From Fuerstiella sp. (GTDB lineage: Bacteria > Planctomycetota > Planctomycetia > Planctomycetales > Planctomycetaceae): DNA of 64,000 nt. Positions 1 through 8,182 of this stretch are shown here, one piece after another. The stretch spans positions 1-64,000 of the forward strand of contig JAQWOH010000090.1 in assembly GCA_029245955.1 (NCBI GenBank), in the 5' to 3' direction. Below the pieces are notes generated by a model. The model saw only the letters and a program-made list of their open reading frames with translations, was not told the origin of the DNA and made no database searches. Made by a program: the position numbers and the translations under genes. Numbering within the stretch: the first letter of the stretch is position 1; each line of letters opens with the position of its first letter.

Positions 1-199
1 TCGGTTCGGTGTAGGGGGCTGGCAGATTCATCTGAGAACACCTCCCAGAGGCATGGTCAGTAGAATGGTCAGTATGTCGATACATCTGGAAGCCAGATCG
101 AAGCTGTCTGAAAGATGTTCGAAAGCCCTTGCGTTTTGACGCTTTGCCTGTACTTTTAAGCCATTTGGAAGATAGGCAGGAAGCTGTTCGGAAGATCTC
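1..199. other. Non-coding left edge
   Basis: No gene is seen here. The stretch holds short imperfect direct repeats (two copies of ggtcagta around 55-73, and two related gaagctgt-c-gaaag blocks near 108 and 180). Because it borders a tRNA-like fragment and an integrase relic, it may be the edge of an integrated element, but nothing in it proves this. Confidence 0.4.
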
Positions 200-214
200 A
201 GGAGGTCCGAATTA

Positions 215-260
215 GGATTCCTAACCCGAAGGTCGTGAGTTCGAATTTCGCAGGGGGTAT
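215..260 (+). tRNA. tRNA-Arg(CCU)-like 3' fragment (probable attachment-site relic)
   Basis: The sequence reads as the 3' part of a tRNA. An anticodon-loop-like TTCCTAA (anticodon CCT) is followed by a variable region CCGAAGGTC, a T-arm with stem GTGAG/TTCGC closing the loop TTCGAAT, and an acceptor-like AGGGGGT. No matching 5' acceptor (ACCCCCT) or D-arm lies upstream, and the anticodon stem has two mismatches, so this is not a complete tRNA gene. Its 3' end lies about 8 bases from the stop codon of an integrase relic on the other strand. That is the arrangement left when an element integrates into the 3' half of a tRNA gene. The amino-acid assignment is tentative. Confidence 0.5.
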
Positions 261-267
261 TTGTTTC

Positions 268-513
268 TTAATGGTTGGCCCCGATCTCAAAAGGCTCGTC
301 GCTGCCCATTGGTACAGGAATGGTACGGTTTCGGGCCTCGAATGCGTTCCATATGGCCTCGGCGGTGTCATCCTCGTCAGCGACCAGGTAATACTCAAAA
401 CTTGTCGTGATATCATCGTGTCGCATCCACTGTTGCAACACTTTCGGCTTGACTAGGTCTGCCCAACGAAAGCCGAAAGACCGCCGCAAGTCATGGGCAG
501 ATGAGAGGTTCAT
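268..513 (-). pseudogene. Tyrosine recombinase/integrase, C-terminal relic
   Basis: About 80 codons of a phage-type tyrosine integrase catalytic C-terminus remain. They hold the box SSAHDLRRSFGFRWA (catalytic His and Arg), then VLQQWMRHDDITTSFEYY (second His region and the nucleophilic Tyr), then an acidic tail. The N-terminal and core domains are missing. Homology ends near 513, and the upstream open frame (to 621) is only antisense to the DUF1552 gene starting at 518. The stop codon sits just beside the tRNA-like fragment, as in integrated elements where int abuts the tRNA attachment site. It cannot be functional alone. Family assignment is firm from the H-x-x-R...H...Y order; the truncation is seen directly. 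Confidence 0.75.
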
Positions 514-517
514 CCTT

Positions 518-1747
518 ATGAAGCGTCGCAATATTTTGAAATCCACTGGCTGTACGCTATTCCTGCCAGCACTGGAGAGTTTTGGACAGGAACTGCCTGC
601 TCCGGACGAAGCTGATGTCAAACGGCTTTTCTGTGTCAGTATGGGCTACGGTTTTTTCACGGACGTCCTGCCGGAAACTGCTGGTGCGGACTACGCGTTC
701 AGTGCCCACATGGAGCCTCTGAAGAAACACAGAGACCATTTCACGCTCTACTCGAAAATGAATTTCGGCGGAAGCCATGTCCACGACCACAAGTGCTTTG
801 TCGGAAACACCACATCGAATCCGGACTCATTGGACCAAATCGTAGCGGACCACATTGGGCATCTCACTCGCGTTAGAAATGTGGTGACTTTCATCAGCCA
901 CGCCCATCACCATATCGTTGCATCATGGCGGAACAGGTTGCCCGTCATGCCGATTCAATCGACGAGGGTGTTATTCGAAACACTCTTCGCCAGAACGGAC
1001 AAAAGAACACAGGAGCGATTGCTGGCTCATAAAAAAAGCGTGCTTGACGGTTCCCTTGAGGAGGCAAAATCCCTGATGGCGCGTGTGTCGGGGCGAGACC
1101 GAAAGAAGCTGGAAGAGTATTTCGTAGCTTTGCGTGAGTCGGAGCAGGAACTCAACAAATCGATCGAGTGGCTCAGCAAGCCCAGCCAGGATATCGAATT
1201 TCCAGTCGCACCTTCATTCGAGAACGGCTTCCTCGCTACCGAAGTTGACAAGAAACGATTCCTTGAAAACCCGCGTCAAATTCAGCGAGGTATCGCATTT
1301 GACATGATCTACAAGGCCTTCAAGTTCGACGTCACACGCGTGGTCAATTTCTATATGGTTGGCCTCGACAACGATCATCACATTACAACACACAACGTGC
1401 CCAAATCCGAAGACGCTCGCAAGAGTCTTACGAAGTATGATTCCTCGTTCTTTTCGCTGCTGGCCAACTTCTACGGCAAACTTGCCAGCACAAAAGTCGA
1501 GTCGGGTGGGACGCTGATGGATGAGACCGTCACCGTCGCTACGGGAAACAACAGTGTAAGTCAGGAAGGGGGGCCTCATAACGGAAGTGAAATTCCTGTG
1601 TTCGTCGCGGGCGGAAGATTCACGAATCACGGTGGCCATGTGATTCGCAAAGGCAGGACCACGTGCGATATCTACCTGTCGATACTTCAGAAATTCGGCA
1701 TCGAACGGGACAGGTTCGGCAATAGCCAGAAGATTATCGAGTTGTGA
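518..1747 (+). CDS. DUF1552 domain-containing secreted protein
   Basis: A 409-residue protein of the DUF1552 family, which in planctomycetes is almost always encoded beside a PSD1/DUF1592 cytochrome, as here (4 bases to the next gene). The N-terminus MKRRNILKSTGCTLFLPALE resembles the short Tat-like leader of this family. The body carries family blocks such as GGSHVHDHKCF and VATGNNSVSQEGGPHN, and GRFTNHGGHV near the C-terminus. The ATG at 518 was chosen because it starts the leader and follows GAGAGG at 503-508; the frame is open further upstream only through antisense integrase sequence. Molecular function is unknown for the family; an exported partner of the cytochrome is the usual inference. 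The 5' leader region lies inside the integrase relic, so its native promoter may have been lost. Confidence 0.85.
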   Translation: MKRRNILKSTGCTLFLPALESFGQELPAPDEADVKRLFCVSMGYGFFTDVLPETAGADYAFSAHMEPLKKHRDHFTLYSKMNFGGSHVHDHKCFVGNTTSNPDSLDQIVADHIGHLTRVRNVVTFISHAHHHIVASWRNRLPVMPIQSTRVLFETLFARTDKRTQERLLAHKKSVLDGSLEEAKSLMARVSGRDRKKLEEYFVALRESEQELNKSIEWLSKPSQDIEFPVAPSFENGFLATEVDKKRFLENPRQIQRGIAFDMIYKAFKFDVTRVVNFYMVGLDNDHHITTHNVPKSEDARKSLTKYDSSFFSLLANFYGKLASTKVESGGTLMDETVTVATGNNSVSQEGGPHNGSEIPVFVAGGRFTNHGGHVIRKGRTTCDIYLSILQKFGIERDRFGNSQKIIEL

Positions 1748-1751
1748 ACTT

Positions 1752-4232
1752 ATGTTGAAATTCATAATCACCAAACTTGCTGTTTCACTGTGGCTGTTCG
1801 CCGCAGCACATGCTTCGCACTGCGCTGCGGATGATCGTGAGCAGTCACAACAGTTCTTCAACTCATTTTGCATTTCCTGCCACGGCCAGAAATCTCCGAA
1901 GGCCGGCCTCCGTCTCAACCAGATTGACGTGAATCAATGGAATGACGCAACTCTGCTTGATGAAATCCGTACGGTGATCGAACGTGGCGAGATGCCACCT
2001 GAAGATGCGCCGAAATATCCAGAAATCGGCCAGTCCAAAGCACTTCAAAGAGTATTAACCAATCAGCTTCGCGGACTCGCAGCAAAGCAGAAGCCGGGAA
2101 TGCTCAAACGGTTAAGTCGAGCCGAGTATCAAAACACGGTCAACGATGTCTTTGGGACCGACTTCTCTCTGCTCGACCGGTTGCCACTCGACAACATCGA
2201 CGCCGGCTTTGATAACAACGCGGACAACCTGCATATGTCGGTTGTCGATATGGAGACATACTTCAACGTTGCAAATTGGATTGCCGAGAGTGTCGTCAGC
2301 GACAGACCTGCTCCCCGCGTCGTTGTCTACTCAACGAAACACACAGACATTGATTCGCTCAGCCACAAAGACAATACCGAGGCGTTTGCCCCGTCCCTTG
2401 AACGGGATTCGCGCCCGCTGGTGTTTGCGTCTCCCGCCACGCAGATAAAAATCAATCCGTCGGTCAGAACGGGCGGTGTCTATCGGATTGTTCCACAGGG
2501 GTTCTATATCACAGCGCGGTTTGCTCCCGGCAGCCGTGCTGAAGAACGATTGCCGGCCGTCATGGACGTCTCAGGCAGCGATATCGACGATGCGCAAGCA
2601 GCTGACCATTCGATGAGCTACTTCCTTCGAAAGAACTCCGGAGCAGGTCAAAGCATTGTGACTGTGATCGCAGGAAATGCTGCATGGCAGGAATTCAATC
2701 CCAGTGAAGGGTTTACGACGCGACTGTCGTCCGATGACACGATTATTCTCAGATGCAATTCGGTCCAAGGGGGCGGTCCTCAGCGGATGTTCTGTATTGA
2801 GGAAGCGATCATTACCGGACCAGTGTATGAGTCATGGCCACCGAAGACGTATTTCTACAAGTCCTACTGCAACGACATCGATGCCTCTGCTGGCGATGAA
2901 GCATGCCGGGCCATTCTGAAGCGGCTTGCTCGGAAACTGTTTCGCCGTCCCGTCTCCGAGGCTGAGATGCAGCAGGCCAATACCCATGCGAAGAATGAGT
3001 TCGCCCTGGGACGAAGCATCTACTCCGGTCTGCAGGCAGGCATTCGCGGAATGTTATGTTCCCCGAATTTCCTGTTTAAACAGGAAGGCGCGTCGGGGGC
3101 TCTGGATGAGCACGCGATCGCTGCGCGCATGTCCTATTTCCTGTGGAATTCCCTGCCCGATGAGACGCTTTTCGAATTGGCGAGTCAGGGCAAGCTGAAG
3201 GATCCCAAAGTCCGACGCGAGCAGACGCTCCGTATGTTGAAGCACCAAAGAGCTGATCGGTTTGTCAAAGACTATGTCTATCAATGGCTCGATCTTGAAA
3301 AGCTCAAGATCATTGAACCGGACGTAAGCATCTTCACTGTTGATGAATTCGATCTTGTCCGAGACCAGATCAAAGAAGAACCGGTTAAGTTTTTCAAAGA
3401 AGTACTGTCGAACAATCTGAGCCTGTTCAATTTTATTGACTCTGAGTTCGTCATGATTACGCCGGAGCTCAACTACATCTATCAGATCGAAGGACACCCG
3501 ATCGCAAAGCCGGGCGATAGACCCGGGGCAAGCAAAATCTCACCAGCCGATTACAGGCCCAAAGAGATTACTTCAGAATTCACGAAAGTGCTGCTGAGCA
3601 AAAAAAATGGATATCGCGGAGGCCTTCTTTCACAGGCGGGATTCATGCTCATGACAACCAACAACGGGGAATACACCAACCCGTTCTATCGTGGTGCCTG
3701 GGTGTTGAGGAGTTTTTACGGAGATCATTTGGAGACACCGGCGGACCTGGAGATCGCTGCACTCAGTCCGCCGACGAAAACAGAGACCATCAAACAAACG
3801 ATCGACGCGCATCGAGAGATGGCCAGTTGCAATATCTGCCACAAAAAAATGGATCCCCTTGGGATCGCGTTGGAGAACTTCGACGTCATAGGACGCTGGC
3901 GTGACCAGTACACTGACATCAGCAACTATACCGCCACGACCAAGAAGAACGGCAGCAGCACAGAAGGTTTTTCTGTGGACACGAGAACTGTCCATATGGA
4001 CGGCCGAGCCTTCGAAGGCCCACAAGGTCTGAAGACAATCCTGATGGAAGACAAAGGCATGTTTTCCAGAACGTTCGTGGAGAGCATGTTGTCCTATGCC
4101 ATGGCTCGCCAGCTCACTTTGCTCGACCGCAAGCATCTTCACCAACTCTACGAGCGGTCCGCTGATACTGACTTCAGACTGCGCGACATTCTGTTGGCGA
4201 TCGTGTCGTCAGACCACTTCACCAGACGATAG
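1752..4232 (+). CDS. PSD1-type cytochrome c protein (DUF1587/1592/1588/1585)
   Basis: An 826-residue exported multidomain protein. In order: signal peptide (about 1-26), planctomycete cytochrome c box CISCHGQKSPKAGLRLN near residue 38, DUF1587 (LKRLSRAEYQNTVNDVFG, about 115), a carbohydrate-binding-like region, DUF1595 (RKLFRRPVSEAEM, about 395), DUF1592 (ARMSYFLWNSLPDETLF, about 455), DUF1588 with a second CNICHKKMDPLG motif (about 695) and DUF1585 (SMLSYAMARQLTLLDR) at the end. CxxCH implies covalent heme and an extracytoplasmic site. It directly follows the DUF1552 gene, so the two are probably co-transcribed. The family's substrate is not established; involvement in oxidative handling of polysaccharides or export is speculation. 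Confidence 0.9.
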   Translation: MLKFIITKLAVSLWLFAAAHASHCAADDREQSQQFFNSFCISCHGQKSPKAGLRLNQIDVNQWNDATLLDEIRTVIERGEMPPEDAPKYPEIGQSKALQRVLTNQLRGLAAKQKPGMLKRLSRAEYQNTVNDVFGTDFSLLDRLPLDNIDAGFDNNADNLHMSVVDMETYFNVANWIAESVVSDRPAPRVVVYSTKHTDIDSLSHKDNTEAFAPSLERDSRPLVFASPATQIKINPSVRTGGVYRIVPQGFYITARFAPGSRAEERLPAVMDVSGSDIDDAQAADHSMSYFLRKNSGAGQSIVTVIAGNAAWQEFNPSEGFTTRLSSDDTIILRCNSVQGGGPQRMFCIEEAIITGPVYESWPPKTYFYKSYCNDIDASAGDEACRAILKRLARKLFRRPVSEAEMQQANTHAKNEFALGRSIYSGLQAGIRGMLCSPNFLFKQEGASGALDEHAIAARMSYFLWNSLPDETLFELASQGKLKDPKVRREQTLRMLKHQRADRFVKDYVYQWLDLEKLKIIEPDVSIFTVDEFDLVRDQIKEEPVKFFKEVLSNNLSLFNFIDSEFVMITPELNYIYQIEGHPIAKPGDRPGASKISPADYRPKEITSEFTKVLLSKKNGYRGGLLSQAGFMLMTTNNGEYTNPFYRGAWVLRSFYGDHLETPADLEIAALSPPTKTETIKQTIDAHREMASCNICHKKMDPLGIALENFDVIGRWRDQYTDISNYTATTKKNGSSTEGFSVDTRTVHMDGRAFEGPQGLKTILMEDKGMFSRTFVESMLSYAMARQLTLLDRKHLHQLYERSADTDFRLRDILLAIVSSDHFTRR

Positions 4233-4584
4233 ATTGACACAATAGACAATCGCACCTTTGCACCCCTGTGGGCGTCGCTGGTCAGATGAAGATCTCGTTC
4301 AGGATCCCGTTGCTATCGGCGAAAGACTGCGTCGAGCAGCTGCTGTGTTTCAACATGCTGAGCCACAGATTGATTGAGGTTCCGCCAAACGGTATGCGGT
4401 GACAGGCAATCCTGCAGCAGCGTTATCGGTTGACGACAACACCACCCTGGTCAGGCAGTCCGGCCCTATGTCCGTCTCTTGCGCGCACCTTGAGCCGTGT
4501 CCTGAGGGCCAACCGGACACTCGAACGTTTCGTCGCTCTCGCAACGACCCAACCTGTTGATGACACTGCCTGACGCCTTATCAA
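4233..4584. other. Intergenic, no gene seen
   Basis: 352 bases with only short shadow frames. A short open stretch on the plus strand (about 4394-4560) contains GNPAAALSVDDN, faintly like the start of PhzF-type proteins, but it is too short and lacks a start to be called. No terminator or promoter stands out. Confidence 0.35.
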
Positions 4585-5049
4585 ATGACTGACCTTCCAC
4601 CATACACACATGTCCCAGGCATCACGCCGCATCCCATGTCGGATCCGCGCGGTCACATGGGAGATGCGGACGAACAGCGCAAAGAGTTGTCTCACGCCGG
4701 AATGATTGCACATGGCATGTTTCTGTTTAATCTTGGATCCTATTGGGAAGCCCACGAAGCGTGGGAGCATTTATGGATGGCACTTGGTCGCAGCGGTAGT
4801 GAGGCCGACATTGTCAAGGGACTGATCAAGCTTGCCGCGTGCGGTGTGAAATGTCTGCAAGCGAATCCGGTCGGCGCAAGCCGTCACTCAAGCGTTCAAG
4901 TATTGACGAGGGCGTTCGATATCGAGGCAGGCCACTGTCCAAATTCAGAGCCAGAACGTTCTAAACATGTCTGGTTGCCCCGACTTGAAATCAAAACAGC
5001 TCGTCGGGATGATCTGTGGCAAGCTCTTCCCGAAAACTCATACGCTTGA
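4585..5049 (+). CDS. DUF309 domain-containing protein
   Basis: A 154-residue soluble protein. The DUF309 core lies at about residues 45-110: FNLGSYWEAHEAWEHLWM, then DIVKGLIKLAACGVKCLQ, then NPVGASRHSS. This is the helical family with a conserved HExxE-like stretch, here H-E-A-W-E. The family is widespread and of unknown biochemical role. The tail after about residue 120 (SKHVWLPRLEIKTARRDDLW) is outside the core. It stands alone, with 352 bases upstream and 180 downstream. The start ATG gives a full-length N-terminus relative to the core; no strong ribosome site is visible. Confidence 0.75.
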   Translation: MTDLPPYTHVPGITPHPMSDPRGHMGDADEQRKELSHAGMIAHGMFLFNLGSYWEAHEAWEHLWMALGRSGSEADIVKGLIKLAACGVKCLQANPVGASRHSSVQVLTRAFDIEAGHCPNSEPERSKHVWLPRLEIKTARRDDLWQALPENSYA

Positions 5050-5229
5050 TCGCTCGTTCAAGAAAACCACACTTTTTGGCGATGAATGATCTGCCATAAC
5101 CGAGATTGGACACGTCGCCCGGAACTGCTTCGTCCAGGCGGTCGCATCGACACGCGTCGTTCATCTCAGGTAAGACTCCTCGCGGGTGGACTCACTGAAT
5201 CGTGTTTGTGAAATCGTGAGACGTCTTCT

Positions 5230-5871
5230 ATGAGCACAGCAAGCAATCCGGCATGCCTTACTGTATCCGCGGAGAAATTCTCGACCACACTTCCTCGGCC
5301 GAATTTTCTCATTCGTTCTGCCGCCGGGCTCCTGGGAATTCCATTGGCTAGCGATATTTATGGAAAGGAAGCCTTTGACGTGCTGCTGCAAGACGGCGAC
5401 GCACGAGCTGCGATCGTCGTACACACCGACCCAGTCACAGTCGCTGCCTATTCAGATGAATTTGATGCCGTAATTCTGCTACGAATTCCGGAAGAACAGT
5501 GTGTCGGTCTCAATCCTCGGATTGGATCGAAAATGATCGCCGTATTTAACTATCTGCCCAGCCTGAATACTCCACGTGACATTTTCATGGGTGAGCAAGC
5601 GGGTGGCGAGTTTCGTAATGCGGAACCACTAATCGGTGACCTGCTGTCAGACGATATTGACCGGCTGCAGGAACTGAGGGAAAGCATCTCGGAAGCAGAA
5701 TGGGAAAGAGCAAGGCAACTCGGCGAAGCAGGGATCTCCGCTCGTCCAAATTTGTATCGACTGCACAAGCCGGGGAGCACGCGGGGCATCGCCGGTGATT
5801 TGTGGATAATGATTCTTGCGAGTGTTTTTTTTATCGCCGCACTGGTGGTGGGACTATGGATGTTCGCCTAA
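5230..5871 (+). CDS. Uncharacterised protein with C-terminal membrane anchor
   Basis: 213 residues, no family recognised. The first ~185 residues are mixed charged and hydrophobic, with phrases such as SDEFDAVILLRIPEEQCVGL and a helical DDIDRLQELRESISEAEWER. The end is a single strong membrane segment (DLWIMILASVFFIAALVVG, about 189-207) followed by a three-residue tail. That architecture suggests a tail-anchored or bitopic cytoplasmic protein. Its stop codon overlaps, in convergent orientation, the stop of the truncated pectate-lyase-like gene, so a rearrangement breakpoint lies nearby. Codon usage resembles the neighbours, so it is probably a real gene, but its role is unknown. Confidence 0.6.
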   Translation: MSTASNPACLTVSAEKFSTTLPRPNFLIRSAAGLLGIPLASDIYGKEAFDVLLQDGDARAAIVVHTDPVTVAAYSDEFDAVILLRIPEEQCVGLNPRIGSKMIAVFNYLPSLNTPRDIFMGEQAGGEFRNAEPLIGDLLSDDIDRLQELRESISEAEWERARQLGEAGISARPNLYRLHKPGSTRGIAGDLWIMILASVFFIAALVVGLWMFA

Positions 5872-6440
5872 TGAACTGCTTCCGGATAACCGATCGTAAG
5901 AATTCCGTCGGTAGCCCAGCCAGCTGAACAGTGATCCACAATGACATTGGAATTGGGGAGATCAGACAACTGACCGGAGTTGTCGACGACTGAGCCTATA
6001 TCGATGGAATCACTTTCCAATCGATGAACGTCACCCAGTCGCACGCAAAAATGCCGGACGATCACTTCATCAGTACACACCGAGAAGGAGTAATCCTTAA
6101 GGCAGATGCCGTCACCCGGGGCTGTCTGTCCGGCAATCGTTATGCAGGGATGTTCAATCTTGAGCGGTCTTTTGAGTTCAATAATACCGCTGACCTCGAA
6201 AACAACGGTTCTGGGTCTACCAGCCTCGATGGCCTCCCGAAAACTGCCCTTGATGACAGGTTCATTTTCGTCGTAGTCCTCGGTCGTCGTAACGATAAAC
6301 ACTTCGCCGCCCCGGCCTTCTTGCGTGAACGCGCCAAAACCCTGGGCTTCGGGGAAGGCGGGTGTTTTTCTCTGGGCTAAGGCAGAAGTACATAGACACA
6401 GGCTGACGACCAGCGGAATAAACGTATTCGCATTCCTCAT
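5868..6440 (-). pseudogene. Truncated pectate-lyase-like protein (N-terminal part only)
   Basis: 190 codons matching the N-terminal half of the intact neighbour at 6489-7859: signal peptide (about 1-22), AFPEAQGFGAFTQEGRGGEV, CITIAGQTAPGDGICLKDYS, and VIVDHCSAGWATD just before the end. The parallel beta-helix of polysaccharide lyase family 1-like proteins needs about 300 further residues, which are absent. The frame stops at 5868 inside the end of a convergent unrelated gene. It sits 48 bases downstream of the intact copy on the same strand, so this is a tandem duplicate that lost its C-terminal half. A short secreted product could still be made, but lyase activity is unlikely. Confidence 0.7.
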
Positions 6441-6488
6441 AAAACACCCCCGGAAATCACGACAAAGACTGACCCAGCGAAGCCTTTT

Positions 6489-7859
6489 TCATTTGAGATT
6501 TGCGACAAGGCTGTTGATGTATTCTTCAAGGTTGGTGAATCCATCGGAATCCCTGTCCTTGTTTCTGTCCTCGGCATCATCCGGGTCTAATCCGTTTGCC
6601 GTTTCCCAGGCATCGGACATGCCATCTTTGTCATTGTCAGCTGGTGCAGATAATGACCTCAGGGTTGGCCATCCTCCCACATCCTTCTGAGAGTCGGGAA
6701 CGTTTCCGGTGCTCGTTTTCACTTCATCGATGATCCGCCGATCACAAGCGTCCCTGCTTTTAGATGCTCCCGCGTATTTCAAAACGCGACGATACGCTGC
6801 TTCAGCCGTATCTGTCTTTGGCTTGTCAGCACCCAGAACCAACTCACCCGGCAACTCCCATTCTGCCTGGCTTGTACTCAGGTACTTGTCACCGTTCTGG
6901 ACATATTGAATTGCGGAATAATTGTCAGTTGTCCAATCCTGACTCCAGGTGAAAACGTTGCCCGCTGCAAACCCCTTGGGGCTTGGTCCTTTGCCAGGTT
7001 TTGCCTTTACCCTGAGTGGAAATTCACGCGATTTCGTGTCCGGTCCATTTTTATAATAGTTATTGATGACATTGCGTCGGGCACTTCCCAGGTTTGTCTG
7101 TCCGCCTGAGTTGTAAATCAGATTGTTGCGAAAATCGATAATCAGATCTGCTGGCGTGAGTTCTGCTCCTCCCATGCTGGGGTGCCTCGAATGAGTCGAG
7201 TGCAGCAGGTTGTGATGAATGCTTATGTTTTTTGTTGTCTCCCGGAATGATCCAAGCTTGGAATGCGGTTCCTTTTTATAGTGAATGCTGTCGTGGAGCG
7301 TCTCACCATAGATGGACCACTGCAAAGTGAAATTGCCGCCTTCACGGTTATCGTGAATGGCATCAATGCCCCATCCCGCGGATATGTGATCGAAAATAAC
7401 GTCTGATATTTTCGAACTTGTGATGCAATCAGCACCATTTGAGGTGCCCTTGTTCTGATCGCCCAACCGAATTCGGACATACCTCATGATGATATTGCTG
7501 ACTTCAGAAAACTTAATGCCATGATCCTTTAAACAGATGCCATCGCCGGGAGCAGTTTGCCCAGCAATGGTCAGATAGGAATTTTCGACTTCCAATGGAG
7601 ATCGAAGAGCGATTGTTCCCGACACCGTAAACACGATAGTTCGGGGGCCTTTCACTGAGTCGATTCCTTTGCGGAGTGACCCTTTTCCCGAGTCATTCAG
7701 ATTCGTAACGATATAGACATCGCCTCCGCGGCCGCCCTGGGCAAACCTGCCATAGCCCTCGGCGTCAGGGAAGGCGATGGTGCCAGTCTCCTGCCCGCTG
7801 GCGATACCGGTCGCTATGGAAAACAGCAGAAGTAATTTGGCAAGACGTAGAAGAGTCAT
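6489..7859 (-). CDS. Secreted pectate-lyase-like beta-helix protein with Ca-binding tail
   Basis: 456 residues. Signal peptide MTLLRLAKLLLLFSIATGIA, then the pectate lyase superfamily helix: AFPDAEGYGRFAQGGRGGDV (about 29), YLTIAGQTAPGDGICLKDHG (about 95), VIFDHISAGWGIDAI (about 158) and SIHHNLLHSTHSRHPSMGG (about 215). The C-terminus (about 405-445) carries an aspartate-rich repeat, DNDKDGMSDAWETANGLDPD then DRDSDGFTNLEEYI, a thrombospondin type-3/calcium-binding element frequent in planctomycete secreted enzymes. Likely role: beta-elimination of pectin or related uronic-acid polysaccharide outside the cell; the exact substrate is not deducible. A truncated tandem copy follows 48 bases downstream. 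Confidence 0.85.
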   Translation of the reverse strand: MTLLRLAKLLLLFSIATGIASGQETGTIAFPDAEGYGRFAQGGRGGDVYIVTNLNDSGKGSLRKGIDSVKGPRTIVFTVSGTIALRSPLEVENSYLTIAGQTAPGDGICLKDHGIKFSEVSNIIMRYVRIRLGDQNKGTSNGADCITSSKISDVIFDHISAGWGIDAIHDNREGGNFTLQWSIYGETLHDSIHYKKEPHSKLGSFRETTKNISIHHNLLHSTHSRHPSMGGAELTPADLIIDFRNNLIYNSGGQTNLGSARRNVINNYYKNGPDTKSREFPLRVKAKPGKGPSPKGFAAGNVFTWSQDWTTDNYSAIQYVQNGDKYLSTSQAEWELPGELVLGADKPKTDTAEAAYRRVLKYAGASKSRDACDRRIIDEVKTSTGNVPDSQKDVGGWPTLRSLSAPADNDKDGMSDAWETANGLDPDDAEDRNKDRDSDGFTNLEEYINSLVANLK

Positions 7860-8182
7860 TAGTTATATTCTTTGTTTTGTCTTGGATGTTCGTCAGGGAA
7901 GCAGAGTTGCAGAACAACCTGTGATTTTTCGTCGAAGAGTTTGCCGTGTTTGGTGAGCGACTCGATAAGTCAGTTTCTGTCATCTGTTAAAGATAGATCT
8001 TCATTGCAGTAGTCTGGCAAGCTGGATTTGCTTCGTCGATGATTGGATGTTTCTTCCATTGGCAACTCGGGCAAGGATATCCTCAATCCCTCATTGACTG
8101 ATCGTGCTCAGCGAGAACATCTATGTAGTTGTGGTGTATGATTGTTGGTGAGTGACCCCAACCTTGCCCGTAAGATGAATCG
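7860..8182. other. Intergenic, no gene seen
   Basis: 323 AT-richer bases upstream of the pectate-lyase gene (minus strand) and downstream of the 8183-10818 gene. A promoter for the lyase would lie here, but no convincing boxes or terminator hairpin were found. Confidence 0.35.

Noticed and set aside
215..260. Reading the tRNA-like segment as a complete tRNA gene
   Set aside because: No 5' acceptor strand or D-arm matches upstream; only the 3' part is present, so it is listed as a fragment.
4394..4560. Short stretch resembling a PhzF start (GNPAAALSVDD)
   Set aside because: Similarity limited to about ten residues, no start codon and no continuation.
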